Assembly (NCBI RefSeq): GCF_004353185.1 | Contig: NZ_SMUS01000037.1 | Span: 1-41,011, forward strand | Source of the DNA: Clostridium cuniculi | GTDB lineage: Bacteria; Bacillota; Clostridia; Clostridiales; Clostridiaceae | Length of the DNA stretch: 41,011 nt | Direction: 5' to 3' | Part shown: positions 32,306 through 40,888 of the stretch, in pieces | How positions within the stretch are numbered: the stretch's first letter is position 1 | Layout of the letters: each line of letters starts with the position of its first letter | Position numbers and translations under genes: made by a program | Notes under the pieces: model-generated | Database searches by the model: none | The model's input: the letters and a program-made list of their open reading frames with translations, nothing else | Told to the model about the DNA's origin: nothing

Positions 32306-33016
32306 TTATCTTTGTCTTGATACTGAATAATTAACTTTAGTCTCTTTTTTATTAAAATTCTTATATAATTTTCTTATTTCTTCATGATCATTTATCGTTA
32401 ATAAAAATTTCCCCTTTATATTGCTTAATATATTTTTCAACTTCATATGATCTTCTTCATTGAATTTCTCTTCATATCCCGTCGTTTTATAATATGGTGG
32501 GTCACAAAAGAAAAATGTATTTTCTCTATCATATCTATTTATAATATCAAGAACATCTTTGTTTTCTACATAAGTATTTTTCAATCTATCTCTCAGTATT
32601 TTGAAATCTTCTAAAAATATCTTCTGCGACGGCTTTTTCAAAGCTCCGTATCCGAAAGATATTCCTTTAGATGCAAAACTATTGCTCACTATATACAAAT
32701 ACCTGGCAGCTCTTTGAATATCCGTTAAATATTTAGTATCTATTTCCTTATAAAAATCAAATTTATCTCTAGAAACAAATTCATACCTTAATATTCTTTC
32801 TAATTCTTCAGGATGTTCTTTTATTATCTTAAATAAATTTATTAATTCTTGATCTTTATCATTAATAACTTCTACTTCTGATTCTTCTTTGCCCCAATAC
32901 ACCCACCCTGCTCCAAAGAATGGTTCTACATAGCAAACATGATTCGGTATCATACTTATAATTTCTTTTCTTAATCTACTTTTTCCACCCATTCTATTTA
33001 TTGGCGGTTTCATCAT
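32306..33016 (-). CDS. D12-class adenine DNA methyltransferase, premature stop near C-terminus
   Basis: A Dam-like N6-adenine methylase: motif X/I region MMKPPINRMGGKSRLRKEI and EPFFGAGWVYWG, and catalytic motif IV DPPYY. It has 236 residues and stops at TAA 32306-32308, but the same frame continues ARKEYGELIITNY to a TAG at 32264, and GELIITN is the usual end of D12 enzymes. A single nonsense change thus removes 13 conserved residues, so activity is doubtful. No matching restriction gene is seen. It carries the TGAAAC-repeat promoter B. M1 or M2 may be the start. Confidence 0.8.
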   Translation of the reverse strand: MMKPPINRMGGKSRLRKEIISMIPNHVCYVEPFFGAGWVYWGKEESEVEVINDKDQELINLFKIIKEHPEELERILRYEFVSRDKFDFYKEIDTKYLTDIQRAARYLYIVSNSFASKGISFGYGALKKPSQKIFLEDFKILRDRLKNTYVENKDVLDIINRYDRENTFFFCDPPYYKTTGYEEKFNEEDHMKLKNILSNIKGKFLLTINDHEEIRKLYKNFNKKETKVNYSVSRQR

Positions 33017-33078
33017 TTGTTCATCACTTCTCTCTTTTCTTTTGTATATATAATATTCTATCGAAAATTTTCACTTGT

Positions 33079-33107
33079 GAGTTTCAACTTTGTTTCATTT
33101 TGTTTCA
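33079..33107 (-). promoter_or_regulatory. TGAAAC-repeat promoter element B
   Basis: Minus strand: three GAAAC units in sequence (TGAAACAAAA, TGAAACAAAG, TTGAAACTC), spaced 10 and 11 bases, TTGAAA (33087-33082) 21 bases from TAGAAT (33060-33055). Ahead of the Dam-like gene. The flank CGAAAATTTT is shared with site C. Confidence 0.8.
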
Positions 33108-33120
33108 TTTTTTTAAATAA

Positions 33121-33169
33121 AAAAAGATATAGAAGGTATTAGTTATCACACTAAATTCTATATCTTTTT
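33121..33169 (-). terminator. parMR terminator
   Basis: AAAAAGATATAGA (33121-33133) and TCTATATCTTTTT (33157-33169) form a perfect 13-bp stem with T tract, 23 bases after parR. Confidence 0.75.
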
Positions 33170-33192
33170 TAGTCTATCTTTCTTTATTAAAT

Positions 33193-33465
33193 TTAATCAG
33201 GCATATTTGCCATTGAATTCCCCACACTTTTACCAATCATGCTCTCTTCTTTTTTTATATTACTTACTTCTTTGTTTATATCTGTATTAATATATTTTAT
33301 ATCAATATTTTTCGCTTCTTTCTCTAAAAACATTAGAAAATTTCTTCTTTCTAACAACATCCTCTCTAACGCTACATTTCTACTACTTAATCTATTAATT
33401 GTTTTATAACTCTCAATTTCTTCTAAAATATCTTCTTCTAAGTGAAAACTTGTAGTCTTTTTCAT
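33193..33465 (-). CDS. parR: ParR, partition adaptor
   Basis: A small protein whose N-terminal 45 residues (TTSFHLEEDILEEIESYKTI, NVALERMLLERR) form a ribbon-helix-helix, which binds parC repeats, and whose C-terminal tail (MANMPD and the stretch before it) would contact ParM. It lies 12 bases after parM on the same strand and before a strong terminator. Position and fold make the call secure although the sequence is variable in this family. Confidence 0.88.
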   Translation of the reverse strand: MKKTTSFHLEEDILEEIESYKTINRLSSRNVALERMLLERRNFLMFLEKEAKNIDIKYINTDINKEVSNIKKEESMIGKSVGNSMANMPD

Positions 33466-33477
33466 TTAAAATTCCTC

Positions 33478-34395
33478 CTAAAATTTTTGAGTTCCTACTA
33501 ACCAACATCCCTTTGCCGTAGCCATCTGTGCATCTTCCACAACTTTAAAACGCTCTTCAAATTTCATATTAAGAGCAGTTCCTCCTGCAATATATATTTC
33601 CATTTCATCTAGGTTAACCCACTTTTCTTCAATTGTTTGCTCTATATTTTCAGTTGCTATTCTATAAGCCTTCTCCTTTAATTCATCATATTCATTTGAA
33701 GAATCTATTTCATTTACACTCTTTATTATCCCCTCATTCAAAAGTTTATCTTTTACATTATTCATAATACTACCATTACCAAATTCTATAGTCTCTGATT
33801 TTTTATCTATAAACATAAGCTCTTTATCAAAATACGTTAACTCCGTACTTCTAAATCCTATATTAGCTATTCCAACAGGCGTACTTATCATTTCTCTATC
33901 TCTTAGTTGCCAATATAAAGCTGCATCTGCTTCCCTACATATACTTATATCGCTTATTTTAACTTCTTTATAGCCCCCATTAACCATATCCTTAACTTTT
34001 ATAATTTTCCCTTTATATGTCTCAACTATTTCCGATAATATTGTTTTTCTAAAAGACTTATATGGAACTGCTAACATTATTTTAACTCTATCCTCAATTG
34101 CTAAACTACTTAATGCTGTAGCCATCAAAATTTGTACAGTTTCGCTTATTTTACTATCTTTACTATTTCTTACTGGAGTTTGACTTTCCTTTTCAGCTAA
34201 CATACCAACAAACCATTCTTCATTATCATATTTAATCATTATTGGCTTTTTATATCCTGATAACTCTATATTTCTCCCCTCTCCAATAATAGATTTAAAA
34301 CAGCACTCTTTAATGATTCCATTAACCTCACTATATCCTTTAGTATACCCTCTACCACAATCTAATCCTATAACTTGTATATTACTACTCAACAC
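33478..34395 (-). CDS. parM: ParM, actin-like partition ATPase
   Basis: Actin-fold motifs in order: phosphate 1 GLDCGRGYTKGY (about 10-21), phosphate 2 NIGFRSTELTYFD (about 180), and adenosine IYIAGGTALN (about 270). ParM polymerises on ATP and pushes plasmid copies, bound through ParR at parC, to opposite cell ends. AAGGAGG lies inside the open frame just before GTG 34395, which is therefore preferred (TTG 34392 is also possible); the frame extends to 34416 but those codons overlap the ribosome site. Upstream are parC repeats. Confidence 0.93.
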   Translation of the reverse strand: MLSSNIQVIGLDCGRGYTKGYSEVNGIIKECCFKSIIGEGRNIELSGYKKPIMIKYDNEEWFVGMLAEKESQTPVRNSKDSKISETVQILMATALSSLAIEDRVKIMLAVPYKSFRKTILSEIVETYKGKIIKVKDMVNGGYKEVKISDISICREADAALYWQLRDREMISTPVGIANIGFRSTELTYFDKELMFIDKKSETIEFGNGSIMNNVKDKLLNEGIIKSVNEIDSSNEYDELKEKAYRIATENIEQTIEEKWVNLDEMEIYIAGGTALNMKFEERFKVVEDAQMATAKGCWLVGTQKF

Positions 34396-34714
34396 AAATT
34401 CCTCCTTCTTAATCAATATATAAACTATATATCAACTATATTAACCTACTTTTGTTTATATGTCAACAATATATCAACTATTTTATTCTTCTATTTTTAT
34501 TTATTAACCATATATAAACCATATGTAAATCATATATCAACTATAAGTGGTGTTATTAATCTTTTTTAGTTTATATATAAACTATATATAAACTACTTTT
34601 CTAGATTCACTTCTTTTCATAAACTATATTTAAACTATATACCAACTAAATACCAATTTACACTCTGTATTTTTTATATTTCACACTATTTCTAAACAAC
34701 ATATTAACAATATA
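34396..34714. repeat. parC: parC centromere repeats
   Basis: About 320 bases with many degenerate copies of a TATATAAACTA / ATATATCAACTA unit in both phases, roughly 10-11 bp apart. They continue to the end of the 34715 gene. The location upstream of parM on the parM strand, no coding capacity and the periodicity fit the ParR-binding centromere of pCW3-type plasmids, which also determines incompatibility group. Confidence 0.85.
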
Positions 34715-35200
34715 TCAACTCTTTACTTTAAATATACCTAAAAATCTCTTTTCTTTTACTTCTTTTTTATCTCTTATTTCTATTAGCTTTTTATCAATTT
34801 CTCTAAAATGCTCTTCTAATTTTAATTGTTCTTTCTCTCTCTCTTGCTGATTTTTTATTAATACTTGGTTATTTTCTATAAGATCATGTAATCTATCTAT
34901 TTGTGCATTTTTTTCTTTTATTTGATTTAACAAAATTTCCACAACCTCACTTTTATCGTCTTTATATTTCTTATTAATTACTTCTAGTTCTTTATTTTCT
35001 ACTATTTCTACTTCTTTAATATTTTCAACTTTCTTCTTTCTAGTATTAAGTTTTAATTTTTCTAATAAAATTTCATTCAACATCATTTTTCCATTTTCTT
35101 TTACAACATACTTCTTATATTCTTCACTTTTCAACTTTCTATATATAGCTGCTTTGCTTATTCCTAACTCTTTTGATACATTCTCAATACTTTTTAACAT
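34715..35200 (-). CDS. DUF536-like HTH-coiled-coil plasmid protein
   Basis: Residues 2-30 are a helix-turn-helix (IENVSKELGISKAAIYRKLKS), followed by a long charged coiled coil (about 75-140) and a short end FLGIFKVKS. This is the structure of DUF536 proteins that accompany plasmid replication genes in Firmicutes. A role in replication or partition is likely, since it abuts parC. ATG 35200 (second Met) has GAGGTG at better spacing than 35203. Confidence 0.75.
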   Translation of the reverse strand: MLKSIENVSKELGISKAAIYRKLKSEEYKKYVVKENGKMMLNEILLEKLKLNTRKKKVENIKEVEIVENKELEVINKKYKDDKSEVVEILLNQIKEKNAQIDRLHDLIENNQVLIKNQQEREKEQLKLEEHFREIDKKLIEIRDKKEVKEKRFLGIFKVKS

Positions 35201-35277
35201 CATTACACCTCAAATTAATTATTTTACATAATTAAATAATTCAACTTTCAATTTCAATTTCCTTTTTTAACCAAAAT

Positions 35278-35310
35278 AAAAAGTGATAAATATTCTTTTT
35301 ATCACTTTTT
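35278..35310 (-). terminator. dcm terminator
   Basis: AAAAAGTGATAAA pairs with TTTTTATCACTTTTT (35278-35310), 13 bases after the dcm stop. Confidence 0.75.
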
Positions 35311-35322
35311 CTACTAAAATAC

Positions 35323-36447
35323 TCATAATTTTTTTGCTATTTCATATATAACATTCACCGTAACACCATTTCCAGCTTGTTTATATAACTGAGCATTACT
35401 ACATACTTTCTCAGCTCTCTCAAAATAATGATCAGGCCATCCTTGAAGCCTAAAACATTCTTTTGGTGTTAATCGTCTTATTCTACCATCCAACAATACT
35501 CCATGATTACAACTAGTAGTTAATGTATTTACTCTAGCTTTTCCAACTCTTCCTCGCCTAACATTAGAATTAATATATTCTAAATTAATCGAATCTCCAT
35601 GCTCCGCAACGGCGTACCCCTTTTGGGTTGCTTCTCTAACCAAAACATTCATTCCTGATCCTTTATTAGTTGTTAATGTTGGAGATACACCATTTGAATC
35701 TACAACTCTTCCTCCACCTCCTCTTTTACTAGGATTTATATTTCCAACAACAAATATAGAACTCGATAAATCATTAGAGCTACTCATCTTACTATTTCCT
35801 GCACACAAGCAAGGTGATACTCCATTCTCCCTTATCCTAAACCCTTTATCATATCTATAATCACCACAAACTACTTCTTGTACTTTAATCGATTTATAAC
35901 TTCTTCTGACAGGAAATACTTTTCGGGTACTTCTTCCTCTAAGATGTCCAATAATGTACACTCTTTCTCTATTTTGTGGCACTCCGAAATCTCGTGAATT
36001 AAGTAATTGCCATTCACAATCATAGCCGATTTCGGCCAACTCAATCTGAATCTTGAGGAAATCAACCCCTTGGTTAACACTAAATAGGTTTCTAACGTTC
36101 TCAATGAATAGATACTTGGGTCTATCTTCTTCTTTTGTATCCCTAATAAGTCTTGTAACTGCGAAAAATAAACTTGAACGATTCCCATTGAATCCAGATT
36201 TACTTCCTCCGATTGATATGTCCTGGCATGGGAATCCCAAACACCACACATCTGCTCTTGGTAACTCTTCTGCTCTAATTTTTATGATATCTTCTCCAAA
36301 CCATTCACTCTCCTTTATCTTATGCATAGCTCTATAACTTTTTTCGGCATATTTATCGTTCTCACAATGTCCTATACATTCATGCCCAGCTAATTCCATT
36401 CCTAATCTAAATCCACCAATACCACTAAAAAAATCTAAAAATTTCAT
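35323..36447 (-). CDS. dcm: Dcm, C5-cytosine DNA methyltransferase
   Basis: All core motifs are present: I LDFFSGIGGF (4-13), IV GFPCQDIS with C74, VI IENVRN (115-120), VIII QNRERV (158-163), and X GNGVTVNV near the end; the target-recognition part lies between about 190 and 320. 374 residues. No cognate restriction enzyme is seen, so it is solitary, perhaps protecting the plasmid on entry or acting in regulation. In C. perfringens plasmids the dcm locus is a known landing site for IS elements and toxin genes, and here mobile debris follows it. ATG 36447 is chosen; a GTG two codons upstream is the alternative. Promoter element C is upstream. Confidence 0.92.
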   Translation of the reverse strand: MKFLDFFSGIGGFRLGMELAGHECIGHCENDKYAEKSYRAMHKIKESEWFGEDIIKIRAEELPRADVWCLGFPCQDISIGGSKSGFNGNRSSLFFAVTRLIRDTKEEDRPKYLFIENVRNLFSVNQGVDFLKIQIELAEIGYDCEWQLLNSRDFGVPQNRERVYIIGHLRGRSTRKVFPVRRSYKSIKVQEVVCGDYRYDKGFRIRENGVSPCLCAGNSKMSSSNDLSSSIFVVGNINPSKRGGGGRVVDSNGVSPTLTTNKGSGMNVLVREATQKGYAVAEHGDSINLEYINSNVRRGRVGKARVNTLTTSCNHGVLLDGRIRRLTPKECFRLQGWPDHYFERAEKVCSNAQLYKQAGNGVTVNVIYEIAKKL

Positions 36448-36515
36448 ACTCACCTCAAAATAATTATTCTTCTTTTGTTTTTATATTTATTATTTTATCG
36501 AAAATTTTTCTTTGT

Positions 36516-36545
36516 GAGTTTCAACTTTGTTTCATTCTGTTGCAA
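36516..36545 (-). promoter_or_regulatory. TGAAAC-repeat promoter element C
   Basis: Minus strand: repeated GAAAC units ending TTGAAACTC, with TTGAAA (36524-36519) exactly 21 bases from TAAAAT (36497-36492). Ahead of dcm. The leftmost unit is degenerate (TTGCAAC). The flank CGAAAATTTTT matches site B. Confidence 0.8.
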
Positions 36546-36557
36546 TTTTTATAAAAT

Positions 36558-36580
36558 AAAAAAAGAGCTAAAAAGCTCTT
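36558..36580. terminator. Hairpin terminator upstream of dcm
   Basis: AAAAGAGCT/AGCTCTTTT with short loop, A and T tracts on both sides; isolates dcm from leftward transcription. Confidence 0.6.
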
Positions 36581-36672
36581 TTAAAAATAAAATATATTAT
36601 TTTTCATTTATCTTTTCACTTTTGGTTTTGATACTTAGTTTTGACACTTATATATACGTTAATAGTACAAAC

Positions 36673-36720
36673 TTATATCTTCAGTATCAAAAGTGCTAAG
36701 TTTTGATACTGAAGATATAA
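36673..36720. repeat. Perfect 20-bp inverted repeat with 8-base loop
   Basis: TTATATCTTCAGTATCAAAA (36673-36692) is an exact inverted repeat of 36701-36720 around GTGCTAAG. Two further TTTTGA-ACT copies lie at about 36623-36649, so the motif occurs four times. It could be a regulatory or transposon-end structure; the T tract of a terminator is missing. It lies at the start of the mobile-remnant region. Confidence 0.6.
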
Positions 36721-36722
36721 AA

Positions 36723-36762
36723 TAAAACGGTATTAATTGAATAATATCAACTAATACCGTTT
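36723..36762 (-). terminator. Terminator of the broken 36815 gene
   Basis: AAACGGTATTA/TAATACCGTTT perfect stem followed by T on the minus strand. Confidence 0.6.
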
Positions 36763-36814
36763 CATTTATAATAATTTTTCTACTCTCACTCCAAATAATC
36801 CATTTTACATTTTT

Positions 36815-38148
36815 TTATTTTTCTCTTTTATTAGAAGTATATATATACTCGGTTCCTGAATTAAATTTCCCTACATTTCCTATATCATACTTGTATTTAT
36901 TTTTTATATCATCCCATTCTAGAGCTTTAATAAGTTGTATTATCTCTTCAAAAGATTTATTCATAAATAAATTTTTATGTTTTAATATCTTTTTCACTTC
37001 AATAATTGTAAATTTATTCTTTTTATATATTTCTAAATATCCAGCATCATACATATCATCATTTATATGAAAATAATATTTATATAATTTCATATCTTTT
37101 GCAATTATATTAATAAATTTTAATATATTACTTTTTTCTTTTAAAATATTAGAAGTAATTATAAAATTTTTCTTAAACTCAACTTTTTCTTTACTTATTA
37201 AATAATAAAAATTTTTTATAAATGAACTTGTACTCATTTCAAGCTTTATTTTATTAAATTCTTCATTAATAATCTCTCCAATTATTTTTTCATTTTCAAT
37301 TTCTAATAATTTAACTTTATCTTTTTTTAACTCTCTCTCTATATCACTATAAAACTGTTTAATGAACTTAGTATTTCCTATATATTTGATTTGCCATGCT
37401 TCAATTATTGCATTACTATCTTTTATATGTTTTAATATGTTATTCAATTCTCTTTTTCTTAATTCATCAGCAATTTCTTTTGTACATAAAAATTTATTAT
37501 TTATATTTTTCTCTTCAAACTCCAAAATTTTTTTCTTAATATATTCAAATTCTTTTATATAAACTCCAAACTTTACTAACTCATCTTCAGGTATATTGGC
37601 ATTCTTATAATCTTTATAAAATTTTCTTGCTTTCTTATTTAGCTTTTCAAAGCTATTTTCTATTTCTGCTGGAAATAATATCTCAAAACTATCATAAAAG
37701 ATTTTCCAATTATCGATTATTTCTTTTCCACCTTCATACATCTTATTAAATTTTGCTAATCTATCATATATATATATTCCTTAGAACCAGTATACTTTAT
37801 TAAATCAGATAATTTTTCTCCTTTTATACTTCTCTCAATTTCAGAAAATTTATCTATACAACTCGATCCTACTAATAACTTATTATTATTTATTCTATTC
37901 TTTATAATAAATTTCTCTTTAAAGTTTATATTTTTACATAAATCACATGGTTTTTCTACTATTCCAACTAGCTTTTCTTGAATCCACTCTTTACCAGAAT
38001 CCTATATCATTTTATTTATTATTTCTTTAGATTTTAATTTATAATACAAATCTCCAATTTTATCTTTAATTTCTTCTATTTGATTAATCGTTAAGCCTTT
38101 TTCATATTCTCTCAAAAGATTCCTTTGTTTTTCTACTATTATTTTCAT
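36815..38148 (-). pseudogene. Broken gene, about 440 codons, with nonsense and frameshift
   Basis: The original start is ATG 38148 with GGAGGG upstream. The frame MKIIVEKQRNLLREYEKGL... is cut by a TAG at 38002-38004 and then shifts at a (TA)n tract near 37775, after which the remaining 308 codons are open to 36815. The N-terminal part shows a possible zinc site (CDLCK ... SSCIDKF). The rest is charged and helical, of unknown function. Two independent lesions indicate decay. Confidence 0.7.
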
Positions 38149-38204
38149 CCACTTCCCTCCCATTAATTTTTTCTATATATTTCTTTAAAAATGAATCATT
38201 TTGT

Positions 38205-39053
38205 TTATAATAATTTTTCTACCTCACTTCTTTCTAATCCTGTAATACTAATAATAGTATCTATATCAAGTCCTGCTTTTAAAGAATTTTTAGCTACTTC
38301 TATAGCTTTGTTTTTCTCCCCTATTTCCTTACCTATTTCAATACCTTTTTCCTCAGCATTTTCAAGGGCACTTACTTTATCTAATAAAGCAGCTCTTCTA
38401 TCTTCATACTTTATTCTTTCTTTATCACTTGCACTTAATCTTAATAATTCATTTTTTGCTTCTTTAATTTCTTGTATAGTCATTTCTGCTTTTTCAAGTT
38501 TATTACTTATAGGATTTTCTATAAATTCCATCCATGCATCAAATACATCTTTTATTTCTTCATTCTTTGGTAATTTAGGTAGTTCTATAAAGTGTATTTC
38601 CTGAAGATCTGTTAATTCTTCACTTGTATTAATTTCTTTTAATCTATATATTGAATGTGCTTCTTTTGTCTTTAAACACTTAAAATTTAATATATTTATA
38701 CAAATTGTTTTTGCTAATGTATCATACTTTTGTCCTTCTGTAAGTTGACTTTCAAACATTTTACTCCAATAATATAGACTTCTTTTCACCATATTATGCT
38801 CATCTTTAATTTGAATTTCAATATTAATTAATTCATCTTTATTAGTTTTTGCTTTAATATCTAATCTACTAAATTTATCTTCTATAGATTCTTTATCTAT
38901 ATCATTATTCATTATTTGTACTGATTTTATCGGATCTTTAGGTTTAATTACTGCATTTAAAAATGATATTAATATTCTTGGATTATTTTCATTTCCAAAT
39001 ATTCTTTTAAAGACAAAATCTATTTTGGGACTTAATATTTCTAATCTTGTCAC
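38205..39053 (-). CDS. Rpn/PDDEXK-family nuclease (putative transposase)
   Basis: The start SPKIDFVFKRIFG, then D65 (in SRLDIKAKT) and E79-x-Q81 (INIEIQIKD) give the PD-(D/E)XK active site of the Rpn/PDDEXK_2 family, with the typical YYWSKMFESQLTEGQKYD and C-terminal charged helices. Members are DNA nucleases linked to recombination and gene transfer and often scattered in mobile regions. GTG 39053 is preferred (GGAG 9 bases upstream); the ATG at 39068 has no ribosome site. It appears complete. Confidence 0.85.
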   Translation of the reverse strand: MTRLEILSPKIDFVFKRIFGNENNPRILISFLNAVIKPKDPIKSVQIMNNDIDKESIEDKFSRLDIKAKTNKDELINIEIQIKDEHNMVKRSLYYWSKMFESQLTEGQKYDTLAKTICINILNFKCLKTKEAHSIYRLKEINTSEELTDLQEIHFIELPKLPKNEEIKDVFDAWMEFIENPISNKLEKAEMTIQEIKEAKNELLRLSASDKERIKYEDRRAALLDKVSALENAEEKGIEIGKEIGEKNKAIEVAKNSLKAGLDIDTIISITGLERSEVEKLL

Positions 39054-39163
39054 TTCAACCAACTCCATTTATTTTTATTAATATTTTATCTATATTATAC
39101 TATATTAATCATTTTTTAAGTGACATCCATAAGATTTTTATTTTTCATTTATTATTTTATGAA

Positions 39164-39367
39164 CTAATCCAACAGAGCAATTATATTACTTATTATTTTT
39201 TCTTCTGTAGTAGAAATTTTCTTAATTCCAATTTTATCGTATGTTTCATTTTCTATCTTTTCATATGTAACAACATTTTCTTTTAGATAATTTATCACAT
39301 TCATTTTTCCTTGTCCAATTCTTTCTTCTCCATAGTTATACCAAACGCCTGATTTGCTCACAATCCC
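39164..39367 (-). pseudogene. recA: recA 3'-end fragment
   Basis: About 67 codons (starting GIVSKSGVWYNYGEERIGQG, then NYLKEN) match the C-terminal domain of RecA; the ATPase core is missing. On the 5' side the homology is cut by the tnpB remnant. This is debris of an ancient rearrangement. Compare the RecA-tail-like domain at 4539-5018. Confidence 0.7.
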
Positions 39368-39400
39368 CGTATTGAAAAAGTTGGTTAGATAAAAACTAAT

Positions 39401-40128
39401 GAAGAACTGCCTATTGGAGTTAAATATATCAATCAAAGAATAAGTTATGCTGATAAGTATTGATATATATCGGTGGGTATAAAACAAGAAGAAATTTAAG
39501 AAGAATTAAAATATGTGTAATTAGGTATAGATTTGGGATTAAAAGATTTACTAATATGTTCTGATGGTATAGTATATAAAAATATAAATAAAACTTATAT
39601 AGTTAGAAAAATCGAAAAAAGATTACAAAAGCAAGTAAGTATAAAATATGAAAAAAATAAAAAAGGAAAGGCGTATGTCAAAACTAAAAATATTATAAAA
39701 CTTGAAAAATAGATACAACAAATTCATAGAAGATTGACTAATATAAGAAATAACTATCTTCATCAAACTACAATAAGTATAGTGAAAACCAAGCAATATA
39801 GAATTATAAAGGAATAATGAAAAATAAACATTTATTTAATGCTATAAGAAAATAAGGTTTTTATGAGTTCAAAAGGCAACTAGAGTATAAGTATAAATTT
39901 AAAGGAATTGATCTAGTTATAGCAGATAGTTTTTATCCATCATTAAAGATTTGTAGTAAGTGTGGAGAGATTAAGAAAGATTTAAAACTTAAATATAGAG
40001 TTTATAACTGTAATTGTGAACTTAGTATTGATAAATATTTAAATGCAAGTATAAATCTTTCAAGATATAAATTAGCTTCAGCTATTAAAATCGGACTCAT
40101 GGACCAGGGAATTAAAAAAGAGTTGTAG
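39401..40128 (+). pseudogene. tnpB: Decayed IS200/IS605-type tnpB
   Basis: Translation through several stops shows TnpB: GIDLGLKDL (RuvC-I), HRRLTNIRNNYLHQ, GFYEFKRQLEYK, the zinc ribbon CSKCG ... CNCE, and the RuvC-III region DKYLNAS. At least eight in-frame stops and a lost RuvC-II segment show it is dead. The first ~130 codons are missing, next to the recA fragment. TnpB is an RNA-guided nuclease, but this copy is not functional. Confidence 0.85.
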
Positions 40129-40156
40129 ATATTTATAGAGTTTTGGCAACAGCTAA

Positions 40157-40888
40157 ATGAATAAAAAGTATATTTATGAAAGAGCAATATTAATAACATA
40201 TGGTTTATTAGTTTATTTTTTATTAATTAACTTTGAAAATGTATTAAAAGGATCAAGAGTCTTAATAGATGTTTTTTTACCTGTTATATTAGGAGGAGCT
40301 TTTGCATTTATTTTCAATATACCAATGAGTTTTTTAGAAAAAAAACTTACTAAAATATTGAATAAACTACATTTTAAAGAAAGAACAATTTTTATGATAA
40401 GTATAGTTACTTCATTGTCGGTTGTTGTTATAATCTTTATTGGTGTAACAATAATAAGTATTAATATAATTATACCTCAAGTAGTACATAGTTTTTATAC
40501 TATACTCGAGAAAGTACCTAGTAATATTAAAGAACTAGAAAATTTTTTGAAAGATAATATTAAAAATGTATCTTTAATAGAATGGATTAGTACAAAAGTA
40601 GGACAAGTTGATGGTAATATTGTTAACATATTAAATAATATCTCTAAAAGTATATTAGGTGGGATTATAGATATTAGTTTAGGAATAACAGCTAGTATTA
40701 TTAATTCAATATTAGGTATAATAATAGCTATATATATTTTATTGGATAAAGAAAAGCTAAAGCGTCAATTAAAATTATTTATTTATAGAATAAGCAATGA
40801 TAAGTATAATAAGTTAACTTCAATATTAAAGCTAACTTATTATAAGTTAAGGCGATATATTGGAGGTCAAGCTATAGATGCAACGTAA
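40157..40888 (+). pseudogene. AI-2E family transporter, truncated by the repeated element
   Basis: 243 codons of a polytopic membrane protein: start MNKKYIYERAILITYGLLVY, spans at about 12-30, 36-55, 75-103 and 170-200, and the RRYIGGQAIDA motif, as in AI-2E transporters (about 370 residues). The last real codons end at about 40883; the 127-bp repeat then begins and supplies the stop. The C-terminal third is lost, so it is likely inactive. This looks chromosomal in origin. Confidence 0.8.

Noticed and set aside
34417..34714. Repeats resembling a CRISPR array
   Set aside because: The units are short, degenerate, AT-only and contiguous without unique spacers, and lie upstream of parM: they are parC.
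35323..36447. Complete restriction-modification system with dcm
   Set aside because: No restriction-endonuclease gene is next to dcm or the Dam-like gene.
39401..40128. Active RNA-guided TnpB nuclease
   Set aside because: Many in-frame stops and a missing RuvC-II region; it is a dead remnant.
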